Of a stretch of 64,000 nt of DNA, positions 46,549 through 59,200 are shown one piece after another. Within the stretch, counting starts at the first letter, position 1. Every line of letters begins with the position of its first letter. The stretch comes from Craterostigma plantagineum (taxonomy: Eukaryota > Streptophyta > Magnoliopsida > Lamiales > Linderniaceae). The notes under the pieces are model-generated. The model ran no database searches, had not been told where the DNA came from, and worked only from the letters and a program-made list of their open reading frames with translations. A program made the translations under genes and the position numbers. The stretch lies in the NCBI GenBank assembly GCA_027422505.1, contig JAPQWV010000332.1, positions 310,001 to 374,000 on the forward strand, written 5' to 3'.

Positions 46549-47400
46549 GGCGTGAGTGAAGCGAAGGATAAGCAGCATTAATCTCGAGTTTTCTTCGAAC
46601 GCTCTATAAAGATAAACTTCATAAATTTCGAGATCAAATTTTTCTTCGAACGTCGTAATCTCGATTTGAGAGATCACGCGCATGAAGAAAATCACATTGA
46701 CTATTATCACAAAAATCCAATCCAAAATCTCAAGGAAAGATGTTGATGTCCATTATGACAAAGAAATTGTGCTCACGTCTAAATCAATGCTGTAATTACA
46801 TGCACAGCTTAGACTACGATGTTGCATCAATAAAATAAAAAAATAAAATACGGCGAGCTAAAGAACAAACACTGCTGAACTTCGGCCAATGTCCACGCAT
46901 CAACCGAGCTTCCTTTCTTATTGATCACAACACGAAAGTTACAGATCTCTATCCCTTCTACAACTCTTGTGTTTTCACCTCACGGTGATTTTCGCTCTAA
47001 AAGGAGTTACATGCTCGAGAAAGTGAACTGGGAAATCTGATAAACCAGAAATCATGTTTTAAGTGAGAGTCCGCGATCTATCTTCAGCGTGCATTTTATC
47101 CGATCGAACACTCCACAAGTCGCCACGTGGTCTTACATTTCCGCGTGTTAGAGCAAGAATCGCAAGCGACTCTATAAGTGAAATAGCACCTTCACTATCA
47201 TCCTTCCGATCTTTGATCCGACGCTCATAATTCACTAACCTCTTCATTCACTTCCTAAACATTTCAGCCGTTGACCTCTTCGCGCGATATCCTACGAACA
47301 TAATTAAATCTTTAGTTTTTCATGGCCATTTGGTCGCGCGCCCTCTTGGATCCAACGACAGCTACTCATCATGACAATAACGGTGAAGAAAGCTAGACTT

Positions 47401-49440
47401 AACTTATGAAGAACGTTCCAATTAAGTGGACGGAAACTTGTGAAGAGAGTTTCCAGGAGTTGAAGAAATGGCTGACAACAGCTCCTGTTCTTGTAATCCC
47501 CTCTGGTACCGAAGGATTCTCGGTATACAGTGACACCTCTAAAAGAATGGATTGGAGATGCGTGTCAATACAGAATGGAAGGTGAATGCATAAACCTTCC
47601 GACAACTCAAACCGTACGAGAAGAATTATCCCACGCATGATCTGGAACTCGCAGCCGTGGTGTTTGCCCTAAAAAAAAAATAAAAACAAATCTGGCGACA
47701 CTATCTGTATGAGGAACGATGTGAAATTCTTTACGGATCACAAAAGCCAAAACTACTTCTTCATGCAGAAGAAGTTAAACATGAGGCCAAGGCGAGGGCT
47801 CGAGTTAGTAAAACACTACGACTGTGTGATAAATAATCACTCAGGCAAAGCGAACGTAGTTGTAGATGCTTTTAGCCGTAAATCAGTAAATACAGACATG
47901 TGTCAACTCAAGGTGAAAATAATCAACTTCGGGAGATCAAAACGAAGCTGGCAGCATTGACTTTGAAACCAACGCTGTTAGAACAAATCGTTGAGGCACA
48001 AAAGAAAGATAAACTATATCTAAAAGAAAATCCAGGCGAAACAAGGCGGGAATGTTCCGTCGGAGTTCGAATTTCGAGACGACCAAAACATACAATCCCA
48101 GGGTCGTTTATATGTGCCACCCAATGAAGAGATTCGTCGAACTGTAATGACGGAGGCGCATACGACAAACTACTCGATACATCCCAGAACAACAAAAACG
48201 TATCGAGATTTACGAATGAACTATTGGTGGCCAAGAATGAAGAAAGATATAGTTGCCTTTGTACAACGGTGCTTCACATGCCAACAAATTAAGGCAGAAC
48301 ATCAAAGGCCTGCAGAAATGTTGCAAACTTTGACGACTCCCGAGTGGAACTGGGACCATATCACTATGGACTTCGTCGTCGGGTTATTAAAAAAAAAAAA
48401 CGAAAAGGGTCATGATGCAATTTGGGTAATCGTCGATAGATTGACTAAATCAGCCCATTTCTTGCCAATCAATTAAACATATTCCATGGAGAAGTACGCA
48501 GAGCTGTAGATACAAGAAATTGTGAGACGCCATGGGATCCCAATTTCAATTGTCTCGGATCGGGATTCGAGGTTTCTATCCCAATCCTGGGGGAGCTTAT
48601 AAAATGCCATGAGGACAAAACTGTCTTTCCGTACGGCATATCACACTCAGACGGACGAACAGTCTGAAAGAGCAATTCCGGCGCTTGAAGATATGTTGAG
48701 AGCGTGCATTCTGGATTTCCGGGGAAGTTAGAGCAAATACCTCCCACTGATCGAGTTTTTCTATAACAACAGCTATCAAGCCACGATCGGGGTGATGCCT
48801 TACGAAGCCTTATACAGGCGTAAATGTTGATCCCCAGTTTATTGGGATGAAATTGGCGAGAATGCGTTGTTAGGACCCGAAATGGTTCGTGAAATGACTG
48901 AAGCTGTGAAAAAAAAAATTCCAGGGAAGGATGCAAACGGCCTAAAGTCGTCAGAAAAATTACACAGTCAAAAGACGAAGGCCGTTGGAATTCAAACAGC
49001 GCGATTAAGCCTTTCTGAAAATTTCGCCAATGAAAGGCGTAAAACGTTTCGGAAAGAAAGGGAAGTTGATTCTGAGATATATCGGACCTTTCATAATTGT
49101 GAAACGAGTTGGAGAAGTGACGTACCAATTCGAGTTGTCCACATAGCTCGCACAAATCCATGATGTCTTCCATGTGTCTACATTATGGAAGTACGTCCTA
49201 GACCCGAGCCATGTAGTGCAGGGCAAATCATTTCATCAACAATTGAAGCCGGACTTGAGCTACGGAGAGAGGCCGGTGGAAATTTTGATGTACGAGGTGA
49301 AATGCCTCGAAATAAGAATATACCCCTCGTAAAGGTCTTGTGACAGAACCAAGTATTGGAAGAAACCACTTGGGAACGAGAAGACGAAATGAGAGAGAAG
49401 TGCCCCAAGTTATTTCTCATACTGTAATTTCGGGGAAGAA
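47401..49440 (+). pseudogene. Ty3/gypsy pol remnant (RT, RNase H, integrase, chromodomain)
   Basis: Read on the plus strand with many frame breaks. The end of reverse transcriptase/RNase H starts near 47403 (KWTETCEESFQELK, VLVIPSGTEGFSVYSD), then FFTDHKS and VVVDAFSRKS (47709-47960). Integrase follows (NYWWPRMKKDI, CFTCQQIKAEHQRPA, then WDHITMDFVVG and VIVDRLTKSAHFLP; 48114-48476). A chromodomain-like tail near 49300-49430 has PLVKVL then LEETTWEREDEMREK, suggesting a Tekay/Del-type chromovirus. All parts have stops or shifts, so it is inactive. Gag and protease are absent. Confidence 0.85.
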
Positions 49441-49450
49441 ATTCTTATAA

Positions 49451-49460
49451 GGGGGGAGGA
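49451..49460 (+). other. Polypurine tract of gypsy element
   Basis: GGGGGGAGGA immediately precedes the 3' LTR start. Confidence 0.85.
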
Positions 49461-49738
49461 TGTCATACCCGTAAAATTTATACGGGATTACTTCAATAAT
49501 ATTCGAAATGTACAGAATCGAATTTCTAACAAGAAACGATTTCTTTTCGAAACGAGCCCAAAATTTACAATTGGGCCCGAAAAATTTAAATGGACCAAAA
49601 ATTTATTTATGGGCCAAATGAAGAAAATAATGGCCCAAAATAAAAGGTTGGGAGTTGGGTCCTTTAATAAAATTTAATTGGACCGTAAACAAAAAGTGAA
49701 AGCCCAAATAAGTAAAAAAAATTAAAATTAATAATAAC

Positions 49739-49773
<35 letters not shown>

Positions 49774-52288
49774 TGCCGAAATTATTTAGAGTCCAAATAT
49801 TATATATATTCATATATTAAATAAAATAATATAATGGTATCTCCATGATTCCATGTGAACATGAGGACAAGATCACCAACAAGCCACCTCATGGTTGCAT
49901 GGAGACAAGTTCTAAACCTAATGCCATCTCATGAGGACAAAATAACAACCAATAAATCAAAAATAATAGAGAGAAAGAGAGGGGAGGCCGAAATTTAATC
50001 AAAGACCCAAGTTGTAAGTTGGAAGCTTCCTTATTTACTAAAGCATAACATGATGAGCTAATACATCTCTTAGCATGAGGACAAGAATAAGAGAGGAACA
50101 TGTTAAGGTGACGAGCTTGAATATTCCCTAACCAAAAGAGAAAGCCATGTTGGGGAGGGGGAGAGTCATCACCTAATACACCCAAAACCTAATGTACATG
50201 AGTACAAGATAAAGCAAATGGAATAGAGAAAGGGGAGGGACCGTGAGATAGAGGGACAAGACAAGAGAGAGAGAGAGGGAAAGAAAGAGAAAAGGAGAGA
50301 AGAAAAAAAAAAGAGAGAAAAGAAAAGGAGGAAGAGCCGAGGGAGAAGGAAAGAAAGGGACAAAAATAAAAAGAAAGAAAAGTGGGGAGAAGAAGAGAAG
50401 GAAAGAAAGGGAGGAGGAGAAAAACCCGCGGATAAGTGGAGGGGCTCGGGATCGGAATTTCTAGGGTCGAAATTACGGAAACAAGGTAGGTGAAGATCAC
50501 CTACACGCGTAAACATTTTTTTTAACTCGTGATTTCTACGTGTTGCATGGTAATTTATGTGATCGTATGTGATTTACATGCTAATATATGCTCGAACGTG
50601 ATCTCATGCTCGCTATATGAATACTTGTGTGTCGTCACCATTCTATGCCGTTTAATTTTTCATGCTACTTGCGTTTAGGTCGTAAAATATTCGGGGTTTA
50701 GGTAGGGAGATTGGAAATTAAGAAATTTATGAGCATATTCGGGTATTAGTATAAATTACGGTTTTCTAGGGTTTCTTTCAAATTCGAAGGTCTAAAATAA
50801 ATATTCCAAAAACTGGGTTGGGGTGTTTTGTGTAATTTTCAGAGGTTTAGGGTGTTAAACAAATATTTTAAATCTTGGCTAGGGTCATTTTATAATTTTC
50901 AGAAATTTTTGAGGTGTTAAATAAACAATTAAAACTCGTCTAGGGGCCTCTATGCAATTTTCAGAATTTCGTAGATTCAAAACTCGGCTAGGGGCCTTCG
51001 TGCAATTTTTGGAAATTCCTAGGGACTAAATAATTATTAAAAATACACGGCTGGGGTTAATTATAAATTTTCAAAAGTTATGGGGCAAAACTGGAAATTT
51101 AAAAAAACCGGGCAGATTGGTAATTTCTGGAATTTTTTGGGACTTAAACTCAAATTTTAAAATCCGGGGCAGATTTGTAAAATTGAGAAAATTTTCGGGT
51201 CTTAAATAAATTTTGATTATAATTTTCTGGTCATTTTGTAATTTCAAAGATTTTCGAATTTTAAGTTAAAAATTTCAAATTCGCGTCCATAAAAGTAAAA
51301 TTATGAGATTGTGGGGTTTTAAGGGAAAAATTAGAAAAAAATATTTTTAATTTAGGAATTTGAGTATTATTTTAAAAATTTGGTACTTAAAGTGAAAATA
51401 ATTAAATTTTGGAACCCTTAGTAAAATTCGGAGGGAGAGTTCGATGAGTAATGTTTCGGACCGAGTAATTCGAAAAGCGGGCTTTGGGCCTGATTATTTA
51501 GAGTGTGATAGTTTTCGGATCGGGCCGAGCTGATACCTCGGGCCGATACGTGATAGAGAGATTTGCATTTTATGTGTTGCATTTTACTTGCACGACATTT
51601 GCATACAAGTGTTACGAGGGAGAGTCGTGCGGAGTCACGGTAATATCGTACAGTGATGTTGAGTGGGGTAGTTTATGACCGAGTGATGGTCGTCGAATTG
51701 TATGAGTAGTGAGGTTAGGACTAAGGCGCACTATATGATTGAGATGTGGGGAGTGGGCCTCCCGAGCTACTGACCCTTGTGGGGAGTGGGGCCTCCCGAG
51801 CTACGGACCCCTGCGCGCGCGTGTTGCCTTTAGTACCTAAGCCTCGGGCCCTGAATGTGATGTGATGATATGAGATATGATATATGAGATATGAGAAAAG
51901 AGTCGAGCGTGTATATTTGTGAGATAAGTCGGGATTGGGATGTGAGAGCATTTGCATTCATGCATATTTTCATCTAATGGGCAAAAGCTCAGGGTTTACG
52001 TGTGTAGGTAAGATGGCTGATGGCGGTGACTCCACGGACTTTTGAGGGCGGCGCAGTACATGGGACGCGACCTGTGGAACGAGTTTATGTTTCGTGCTTT
52101 TAAATTTGGGCTTGGCCTTATTGGGCTTCGACCAAATGAATCAAAATGTGTTTGGGTTTGAACTTATGGATTTAGACATCGAACGTATTTGTATTATTAT
52201 ACTTTAAAAGTTTTAATTAAATGGGTTTTTCGCTGCTTACGCTGCGAAAATCCGCCACAATACGTATCTAGGAAGTTGGGTTGTTACA
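49461..52288 (+). mobile_element. 3' LTR of Ty3/gypsy element
   Basis: This 2828-bp LTR, starting TGTCATACCCGTAAAATTT after the polypurine tract and ending TTGGGTTGTTACA, is followed by ATTAT. It matches the 5' LTR over its length with scattered substitutions and a longer (AAT)n run near 49730-49770. The ORFs inside (49889-51957) are copies of those in the 5' LTR and low complexity. Confidence 0.93.
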
Positions 52289-53800
52289 ATTATCCTTATC
52301 CTCCCCAAACTCAAGATCCTCAAAGAACCTGGCATTTCCTGTGTCGAAAAATGTCCTTAAAGTGGGATCATAAAATTTATAGCCTCATGATTTTTCTGGA
52401 TAACCTACGAAGTAGCTACTAACAGTCCTTGAGTCTAATTTCTTCTCGCCCGGCCTGTAAGGCCGTGCCTCAGTAGGACATCCCCAAACTCGTAAATGCC
52501 TAAGGACGGGTCTTTTACCCGTCCATAACTCGTAAGGGGTACTGTTCGTAGCTTTAGTAGGGATTCTGTTAAGAATGTAGGCTGCAGTTCTTAATGCGTC
52601 GCCCCAGAGAGAGTGAGGTAAAGTCGTACGAGCAATCATACTTCTCACCAGATCCTGAACGGTTCTATTTCGTCTCTCAGCAACACCGTTCATATTTGGA
52701 CTTCCTGGCATGGTGTACTGAGGGACGATCCCACACTCCTCTAGAAACTTAGCAAACGGTCCTGGACGTTGTTCACCTGATCCGTCATACCTCCCGTAGT
52801 ATTCTCCTCCACGGTCGGATCTGACGGCCTTAATCGTTTTGCCGTCGATTTTCGACTTCGGCTTTAAACGCCTTAAAAACGTCAAGTGCTTCAGACTTCT
52901 CATGAATTAGGTACAAATACCCATAACGAGAGTAATCGTCGATGAACGTGATAAAATAGCGTTGTCCATTCCAAGAAGCCGTAGGGAATGGACCACACAC
53001 ATCCGTATGAATCAGTTCTAAGACTCCCTTAGCTCTCTCAGCATTTAATTTTCTTTTATTTGTTGTTTTACCCTTTATACACTCGATACATAAATGATCT
53101 CCGGATTTATCAAGTGTTTCCAGAATTCCATCAGACACAAGCTTATCAATTCTCCTTTCGGATATATGACCCAAACGTTTATGCCATAAACCAAATGAAT
53201 TCTCGGATGGTAACTTACGCTTATTTCCTCTAGTTTCTACATTATGAGACTCTTCGTAGTTTACTGTATCGAGTAGATACAGATTATCATGCTCAGATAA
53301 GTTACTGGTTCCAATAGCCGAAGATTTAGAATAAATAACACACTTTCTGTTACCAAATGAACAAATATAACATTCTTTGTCCAAAACAGAAACTGAAATC
53401 AAATTCCGTCTAAATGACGGAATGACGAAAGTGTTATTCAGTTCCAAAAACAACCCAGAACTCAAGAGTAATCTAAATGTCCCGACGCGTTGAACGTCAA
53501 CTGCTTCTCCATCCCCCGTGTAGATGAATCTTTCAGCATCACTGGGCTTTCGGCAATTTAGGCAGTCCTTCATAGACATACTTATATGAGTTGTAGCACC
53601 AGAATCAACCCACCAAGTATGTCTCTGTACGGAAATCAAATTGATTTCAGCGCTTACAAAAATCAAATTTTTCTTTAGGCGACAAGCATGATATTTGGCA
53701 CAATCCTTCTTTATATGAGAAGTTTTCTTGCAGAAGAAGCATCGAATTAATTTTTCTTTATGCTCTTGGTTAGAGCCCCTAGGCTTCTTCTATTTAACCG
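52289..53800 (-). pseudogene. Copia 3 zinc knuckle, protease and integrase
   Basis: Minus strand, upstream half of the same polyprotein as 40928-42726. A zinc knuckle with C-X2-C-X4-H-X4-C (CFFCKKTSHIKKDC, near 53710-53750) is followed by a protease motif that is intact here (WWVDSGATTHISM, near 53580-53620). Next is the GAG-pre-integrase region (LWHKRLGHISERRI). Integrase ORFs follow (ELIHTDVCGPFPTASWNGQRYFITFIDDYSRYGYLYLI, quoted only to show ELIHTDVCGPF and FIDDYSRYGYL; ending RNRTVQDLVRSMIA...). The frame changes between 52903 and 52830 by overlap and ends at the gypsy insertion. No gag start was found upstream. Confidence 0.85.
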
Positions 53801-54808
53801 CAGTTTCATTAGGTACTTTATTTTTTCAAGCATAAAATATTGTACCATTAGCTGTTGATATTATGTTCACGGCAGAGTTCGTAGTCGCAACACCGACCAT
53901 CTCAGCTGAAAAGAGAACGATGATTGAATTAACTCACAATTTTTAGCTTTAATAATGATTAAAAAATTAAATAATAACAACCCATCTTCAGTTTAATCGT
54001 TGTGCAAAAGAGCCTAACGAAGGTTAGGTAGTCAATCCACGAGTGATCAAACTGGTGCAACGCTCAAGCGTTTGTACCCTATTCCGGCCAAGTAGTCGCC
54101 TTCCGAAGGGCCGATCAACTACTCGCAAAGGAAAGGCCTTCAGATACTTCAGCTTACCATCACAGGTGTACACAAGCCACTGCCAGATAATCGCCTTCCG
54201 AAGGGCCGGTCGAAATATCCGCATGTGTCATGTTACGCCACCGTCCCGACTATTAGATTTATAAAATCTCCACAGCAGAGGTCACGAAGGTGACTATACC
54301 GCTTCAATAAAATATCTCCAATAATCGATATGCTAAAATAAACATCTTTATGCTGTTATTAAATTTAATTATCACTGTCTGTTAAAAGTCGCAATTTTTC
54401 CGAATACTTCTGACTTTTAAAGCACCCCGAATAGTCACGGAAAATAGTCAACTAATAACACATTTATTGGATCTAATTAAATTAAATTAGTCCAAATCTG
54501 AAGTGGGCCTAGAATTATTCTAAAATTAATATGGCTCATTTATTAAAACCTAAGCAGCCCAAGAGAAAACTTAAATGGCCTAGTTTCCTTTTTTTTTTTT
54601 AACATGATATGGGCTGAAGGAAAATTAGACCCATTAATAAAAACCCTACAGCAACCCTAAGCTTTCTACAGCAATACGCCTAGGTAGCATTAAGTACATG
54701 AAAATCTAACACACGCTTCACCAACGTCAACGTACATTTAAATAAACTTAATTGGCCCAATATTTGGCCCATATAAAGAAAACCCTAATTTTCCTTAAAG
54801 AATTTAGC
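53801..54808. other. Region where copia 3 gag is expected, unrecognised
   Basis: About 1 kb that should contain gag on the minus strand but is full of stops and has no gag motif. CGCCTTCCGAAGGGCCG occurs twice (about 54097-54113 and 54192-54208). The AT-rich right part (54300-54800) resembles non-coding or LTR-like DNA. It may be an insertion that replaced gag. Confidence 0.45.
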
Positions 54809-55221
54809 ACAAAGCTGCCGAACGAAATCCCCACGCAGCTGTCACGCAATCCTAGGCAGTCACGTTCTTTACAGCTTGGACTGTCGCGCGACAATCACCA
54901 GCCCAACCCCTAATCAGTATTAGACCGCGCAGCCGGTCGCACAGTGGCGGCGCCCAACGACACAGCCACCATGTAGCCTCCGTACAGCCGCACATGGCGC
55001 CAGAGGCGCTGCCAGGCAGCCCCAACGCACAGCCGCGCCGAGACCTTCGCAGCCACACGCACGCCCAACGGCGCCGGTTTGTAGTTTTCCGAAGAAACGC
55101 CCAATGGCGTTTCCGTGAAACCGTGCGTGTGCAATCTCGAACCCTTCGTAGTGCCTCATAGTGCAAACTCTCAGATTCACAAACCATAATTAATCCAAAG
55201 CAAGGTGGCTCTGATACCACT
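54809..55221 (-). mobile_element. Copia 3 5' internal segment and primer-binding site
   Basis: Contains the primer site (reverse complement of GCTCTGATACCA, about 55208-55219) next to the 5' LTR. Near-identical copy at 39457-39869. The overlapping ORFs here (54852-55220) are shared by the duplicate copy. Confidence 0.8.
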
Positions 55222-55763
55222 TGTTGGGATCCGTGACCGTATGGACCCGAAAAACTTTAAACCTTGATTGGATTAATTAAGGCGTTAAACTTAATACAGC
55301 GGAAATAGAAAACGTACCTGAGAATTCCATAGCATTCATAGTGAGAACCGGGTATGTGGATCTTCCAAGTACGTGTACGTGAAACCTTTAACTTTGGGAA
55401 GATGGGTACCCCAAAGATCCTTAGACGGCAGTCGCTAGGGTTTTACGAGAGCGACGGCTGTGTGTTTCGTTGTATAGCACTTAGGGACCACACCCATATA
55501 TATAGATGTCATAATGGGCTGGCCCGTTAATAAGCCCATCAGATATTTACGTTCCAGCCCCAGGAATTCTACAGAAATATTAATTAACCCCACAGATCTT
55601 ATTTAATTGCGACATACCCCCTTAACTTTGATTGATCACTGAATGGGTCCTTTTAACTTAATTACAATGTTTGGCATCACGACTAAACCACAATACATGT
55701 ACGTCTACATGTCTGAACGTTAATTGTGCTAGAAATACACAGTCGAATAGTCTCAACCTAACA
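55222..55763 (-). mobile_element. 5' LTR of copia element 3
   Basis: This 542-bp LTR starts TGTTAGGTTGAGACTATTCG at 55763 and ends GGATCCCAACA at 55222, next to the primer site. Its partner is 39870-40410. A promoter-like TATATATATGGG box (minus) lies near 55493-55506. Confidence 0.88.
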
Positions 55764-56283
55764 CTTCAATGGACATACTACCGTTTCTCAAGTCACACTA
55801 CACTTCATCTCAACACCACCACCTTCTAGGATTTTGATTTGGATTGCTTTATTTATCTTCTTCTAAAATCTTTAACGAATGCTCTTTGATGCTATTCATT
55901 GTTGGAGAGAAACGCAATGCTGCCCCCTCTCATAATTTCAGGAACATTTCGTTGATAAAAATATGAAAATCACAGGTTACGAGAAAAGTTTCACCGTTGC
56001 AAAGTATAATTTCCTTAATTAATACTCAAGTATTATTGTCTGTCAATATTGAGTCAATTAGAAAATTAGATTCCACACATTACACAACTCAGTCAAGACG
56101 ATAGACAATTTATTGAGAGTACTCAAAGAACAAGTTTAGGTCCCATATTTTAAAAATTGCAATTTAGCCCTTTTCTCTACTCCTTGCTCACAAGACCAAC
56201 ACCAACCAAACCCCTCAACAAAACCTCTTATCCTCTCAAGTCCGAGAATCAGCTGAAGAACAAAAGCGCCCAAATGTGGAGAG
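55764..56283 (+). other. FTSHI5 upstream region
   Basis: About 520 bp, probably promoter and 5' UTR. It is AT-rich. No other gene is recognised and no clear TATA box was chosen. Confidence 0.5.
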
Positions 56284-59200
56284 ATGTTCTTCACTGTCAA
56301 TCAGCCCCTTAAAACTCCGTCGCTCTTCAATTTCCCCCAATATTGCAGCTATCAAAATCCTAAATTCAAGCACAAATCCTTTCAAGTCTCCAGAAACTCT
56401 TCGTTGTTCACCACCAAGCCCTTTTCGCCACTGAACACACGCCCAATCCGTCCACTTTTCATCGTACACTGCTCGGTTTCTGGTAAGAATCTCGGGAATG
56501 CGGAGGGACGTGGCAATTCAATCTGTCAAAAGCGCAACGATGAGGGTAGCAGATTGCTTTCTCTCGCCAGGCCACTGGCGTATGCTTTATTGTGTGTAGT
56601 TTTGGGTTTTTTCTGTTTCCGTAAACCGGCGATTGCCGCCGTTGCATATTCGACGCCGACTGTTAGTAGCGTGGAGAGTGAGGGGAAGGGCCATGAGTAC
56701 TCGGATTATACTAAAAGGTTGTTGAACGCTGTTTCAAAGCTGCTTAAGATCATCGAAGAGGTGAAAGTTTCTGGAAAAGATGATTCTTTGGTTGAGGATG
56801 GGTTGAAGGAGTTTAAGGCGACGAGGAAGTTGTTGCAGGACGAGCTAATGAACAGTATGTATGCAGAATTGAGAGTTTTGAAGAAAGAGAAGAAATCGTT
56901 GATGGAGCGTTCAGAGGCGATTGTGAATAGGGTGTTGAAGGCCAAGCGAGAGGAAGAGAATTTGACGAGGAAAGCGAAAAGTGGCGGTGGCAACAGAGCT
57001 GAGAGGTTGAGAGAGGAGCGTAGGAATTTGGAAAGAGAGTATAGTGATGGCTGGGAAAGGATTGATGAGATTGACGATTTGATCGAGAAGAAAGAGACCG
57101 TGGCGTTGAGCATTGGCGTGAGGGAGCTCTTGTCTATAGAGAGAGAATGTGAGGCATTGGTGAAGAACGTATTGAAGGAATTGAGGGGACTCGAGACAAA
57201 GAGGTGTGTAAATGATAAGTTGAACTGTAATTTAAATTACGACTTATATCTTCTTATCCATATCTTCCTCTGATAGAACTCATATTGGGAGGAAAGTTCA
57301 TCAATTTCTGTGATTAACTATACTTGCAAGGTCTTAGCAGGAGCAAAGTCATATGTGTTAACCAGAAGAACACTTAAATGATTGGTGAATTTTGAAGCTT
57401 GCATTACAAGTAACTAGCACATATGGCATGATGATGAAGGTTATTATACACTCAGTAACACTGAGGATACTTCTATTGACTTCAAGGCTTGTGTACGTTG
57501 AGACATTGAGTAGGATATAATCGTCACGCATGATGACGAGGCTTAAACATTAGTTTCCGTTGTGTCTAGGTTCTACTGTTTTGAAGTAAAAGTATAACTT
57601 ATAATCTCCATTTCGAAGGATGGAGTGTACTATGGTTGTGAGTGATATCCTATATCTCCAATGAGGATCTGATCTAACTTCGGCTTCATGTGGTGATTTC
57701 AATCTTTTGAGCTTGCAGAATGACAGAAACTCCCATCACGAAGCTCTCTAAAGCTGAGATTCAGAGAGAACTGCAACATGCTCATAGAAAGTTGCAGGAG
57801 CAACTAATTTTACCAAATTTTCTGGTGAACGATGATACGCTATCGCTCTCTGATCAGGATTTAACTGCTTTTGCCTTTCGGATAAAGCAAACCCTTAAGG
57901 ATTCAAGAGAGATGCAAAATAAGTTGGAGTCTCGCATCAGAAAGTCCATGAAGAAATATGGGGATGAAAGGCGGTTTATTGCTACCACGCCACCAGATGA
58001 GATAGTCAAGGGTTTTCCAGATATCGAACTGAAGTGGATGTTTGGGAAGAAGGAGGTGGTCATACCAAAGGCTATGAGGCTGCATTTATTTCACGGTTGG
58101 AAGAAATGGCGGGATGATGTCAAAACGGATCTTAAAAAGAAAATTCTGGAAGATCCAGAATTTGGTAAAAAATATGTGGAAGAGAGGCAGGTAACTCGGA
58201 CCAGATTTTTTGGTTTACGATCTTATTTGTTTTCATGTATTATATATTTGTTTGGAATATAGTTGGTGGCTAAATTCTTCTATCTTTTACTCTTGGAATA
58301 ATCGATGGACTTTTTGTGCGACCCTAATGTTGAAATGCCAATTGCAGGAACGGGTGCTTCGGGACTTCGATAGAGTTACATCAAGGACTTGGTTTAATGA
58401 ACAACGGAACAGATGGGAATTGGACCCAATAGCCGTCCCTTATGCAGTATCGAGGAAACTCGTGGAAAGCGCTCGTATTAGGCATGACTGGGCTGTTATG
58501 TACGTCACGCTTAAGGGAACAGACAAAGAACATTATGTCGATATCAAAGTAGGGATTTTTTTCCCTTTAAAACTGCTTAAGCGTTTTTTCCTTGGGGATT
58601 ATTACTTATCAATTGCTACAGGAATTTGAGATGCTTTTTGAAGACTTTGGAGGTTTTGATGCTTTATATTTGAGGATGCTTGCAGCTGGTATTCCTACTG
58701 CGGTTCAGCTAATGTGGATCCCAATTTCAGAGTTAAATTTCGGTCAGCAATTTCGCTTGTTGGTGACGCTATGCTATCAGTTCTTTAATGCACTATGGAA
58801 CAATAGCATTGCGGAGCGTGCCAAAACATGGGCATTCAGGAAAATAAGGAACGTAAATGACGACATTATGATGCTAATTGTTTTCCCTGTCGTGGAGTTT
58901 GTCATCCCATATCAGGTAGTTCATAGAATCATGCAACATGCCAACTGCTTGATTATTTAGTAATCCTGTGAAATTTGAACTCTGTTCCTTCTTTAATCTA
59001 TTATTTGTCTCTCGGCACTCGTTGATGAAAATCCATATGTATTTCCTTTAAACAGATAAGAATTCGGTTGGGTATGGCATGGCCTGAGTATTCTGATGTA
59101 TCTGTTGGCTCAACTTGGTATCTGAAGTGGCAGTCGGAAGCTGAAAGAAACTTCTTATCAAGGAAAAGGGATGGATTTCAGTGGTATGCTTGGTTTTTGA

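Larger units (their letters stand above)
46010..47400. other. Non-gypsy DNA replacing gag/protease of the element
   Basis: Reverse transcriptase sequence only appears from about 47403. Nothing in this stretch resembles gag, protease or upstream reverse transcriptase. It holds the 55-codon ORF (46306-46473 minus) described separately, a TATA box, a repeated GAGACGAGGACGTAGAGAA (about 46070-46088 and 46119-46137), and TTTCTTCGAACG twice (46590-46601 and 46641-46652). The ORFs at 46540-46725 and 47059-47247 (minus) match no family I know. Its origin is unresolved. Confidence 0.6.

Noticed and set aside
46010..47400. Endogenous plant DNA virus (geminivirus-like) insertion
   Set aside because: The membrane ORF and TATA layout were suggestive, but no conserved origin nonanucleotide, replication protein motif or capsid was recognised.
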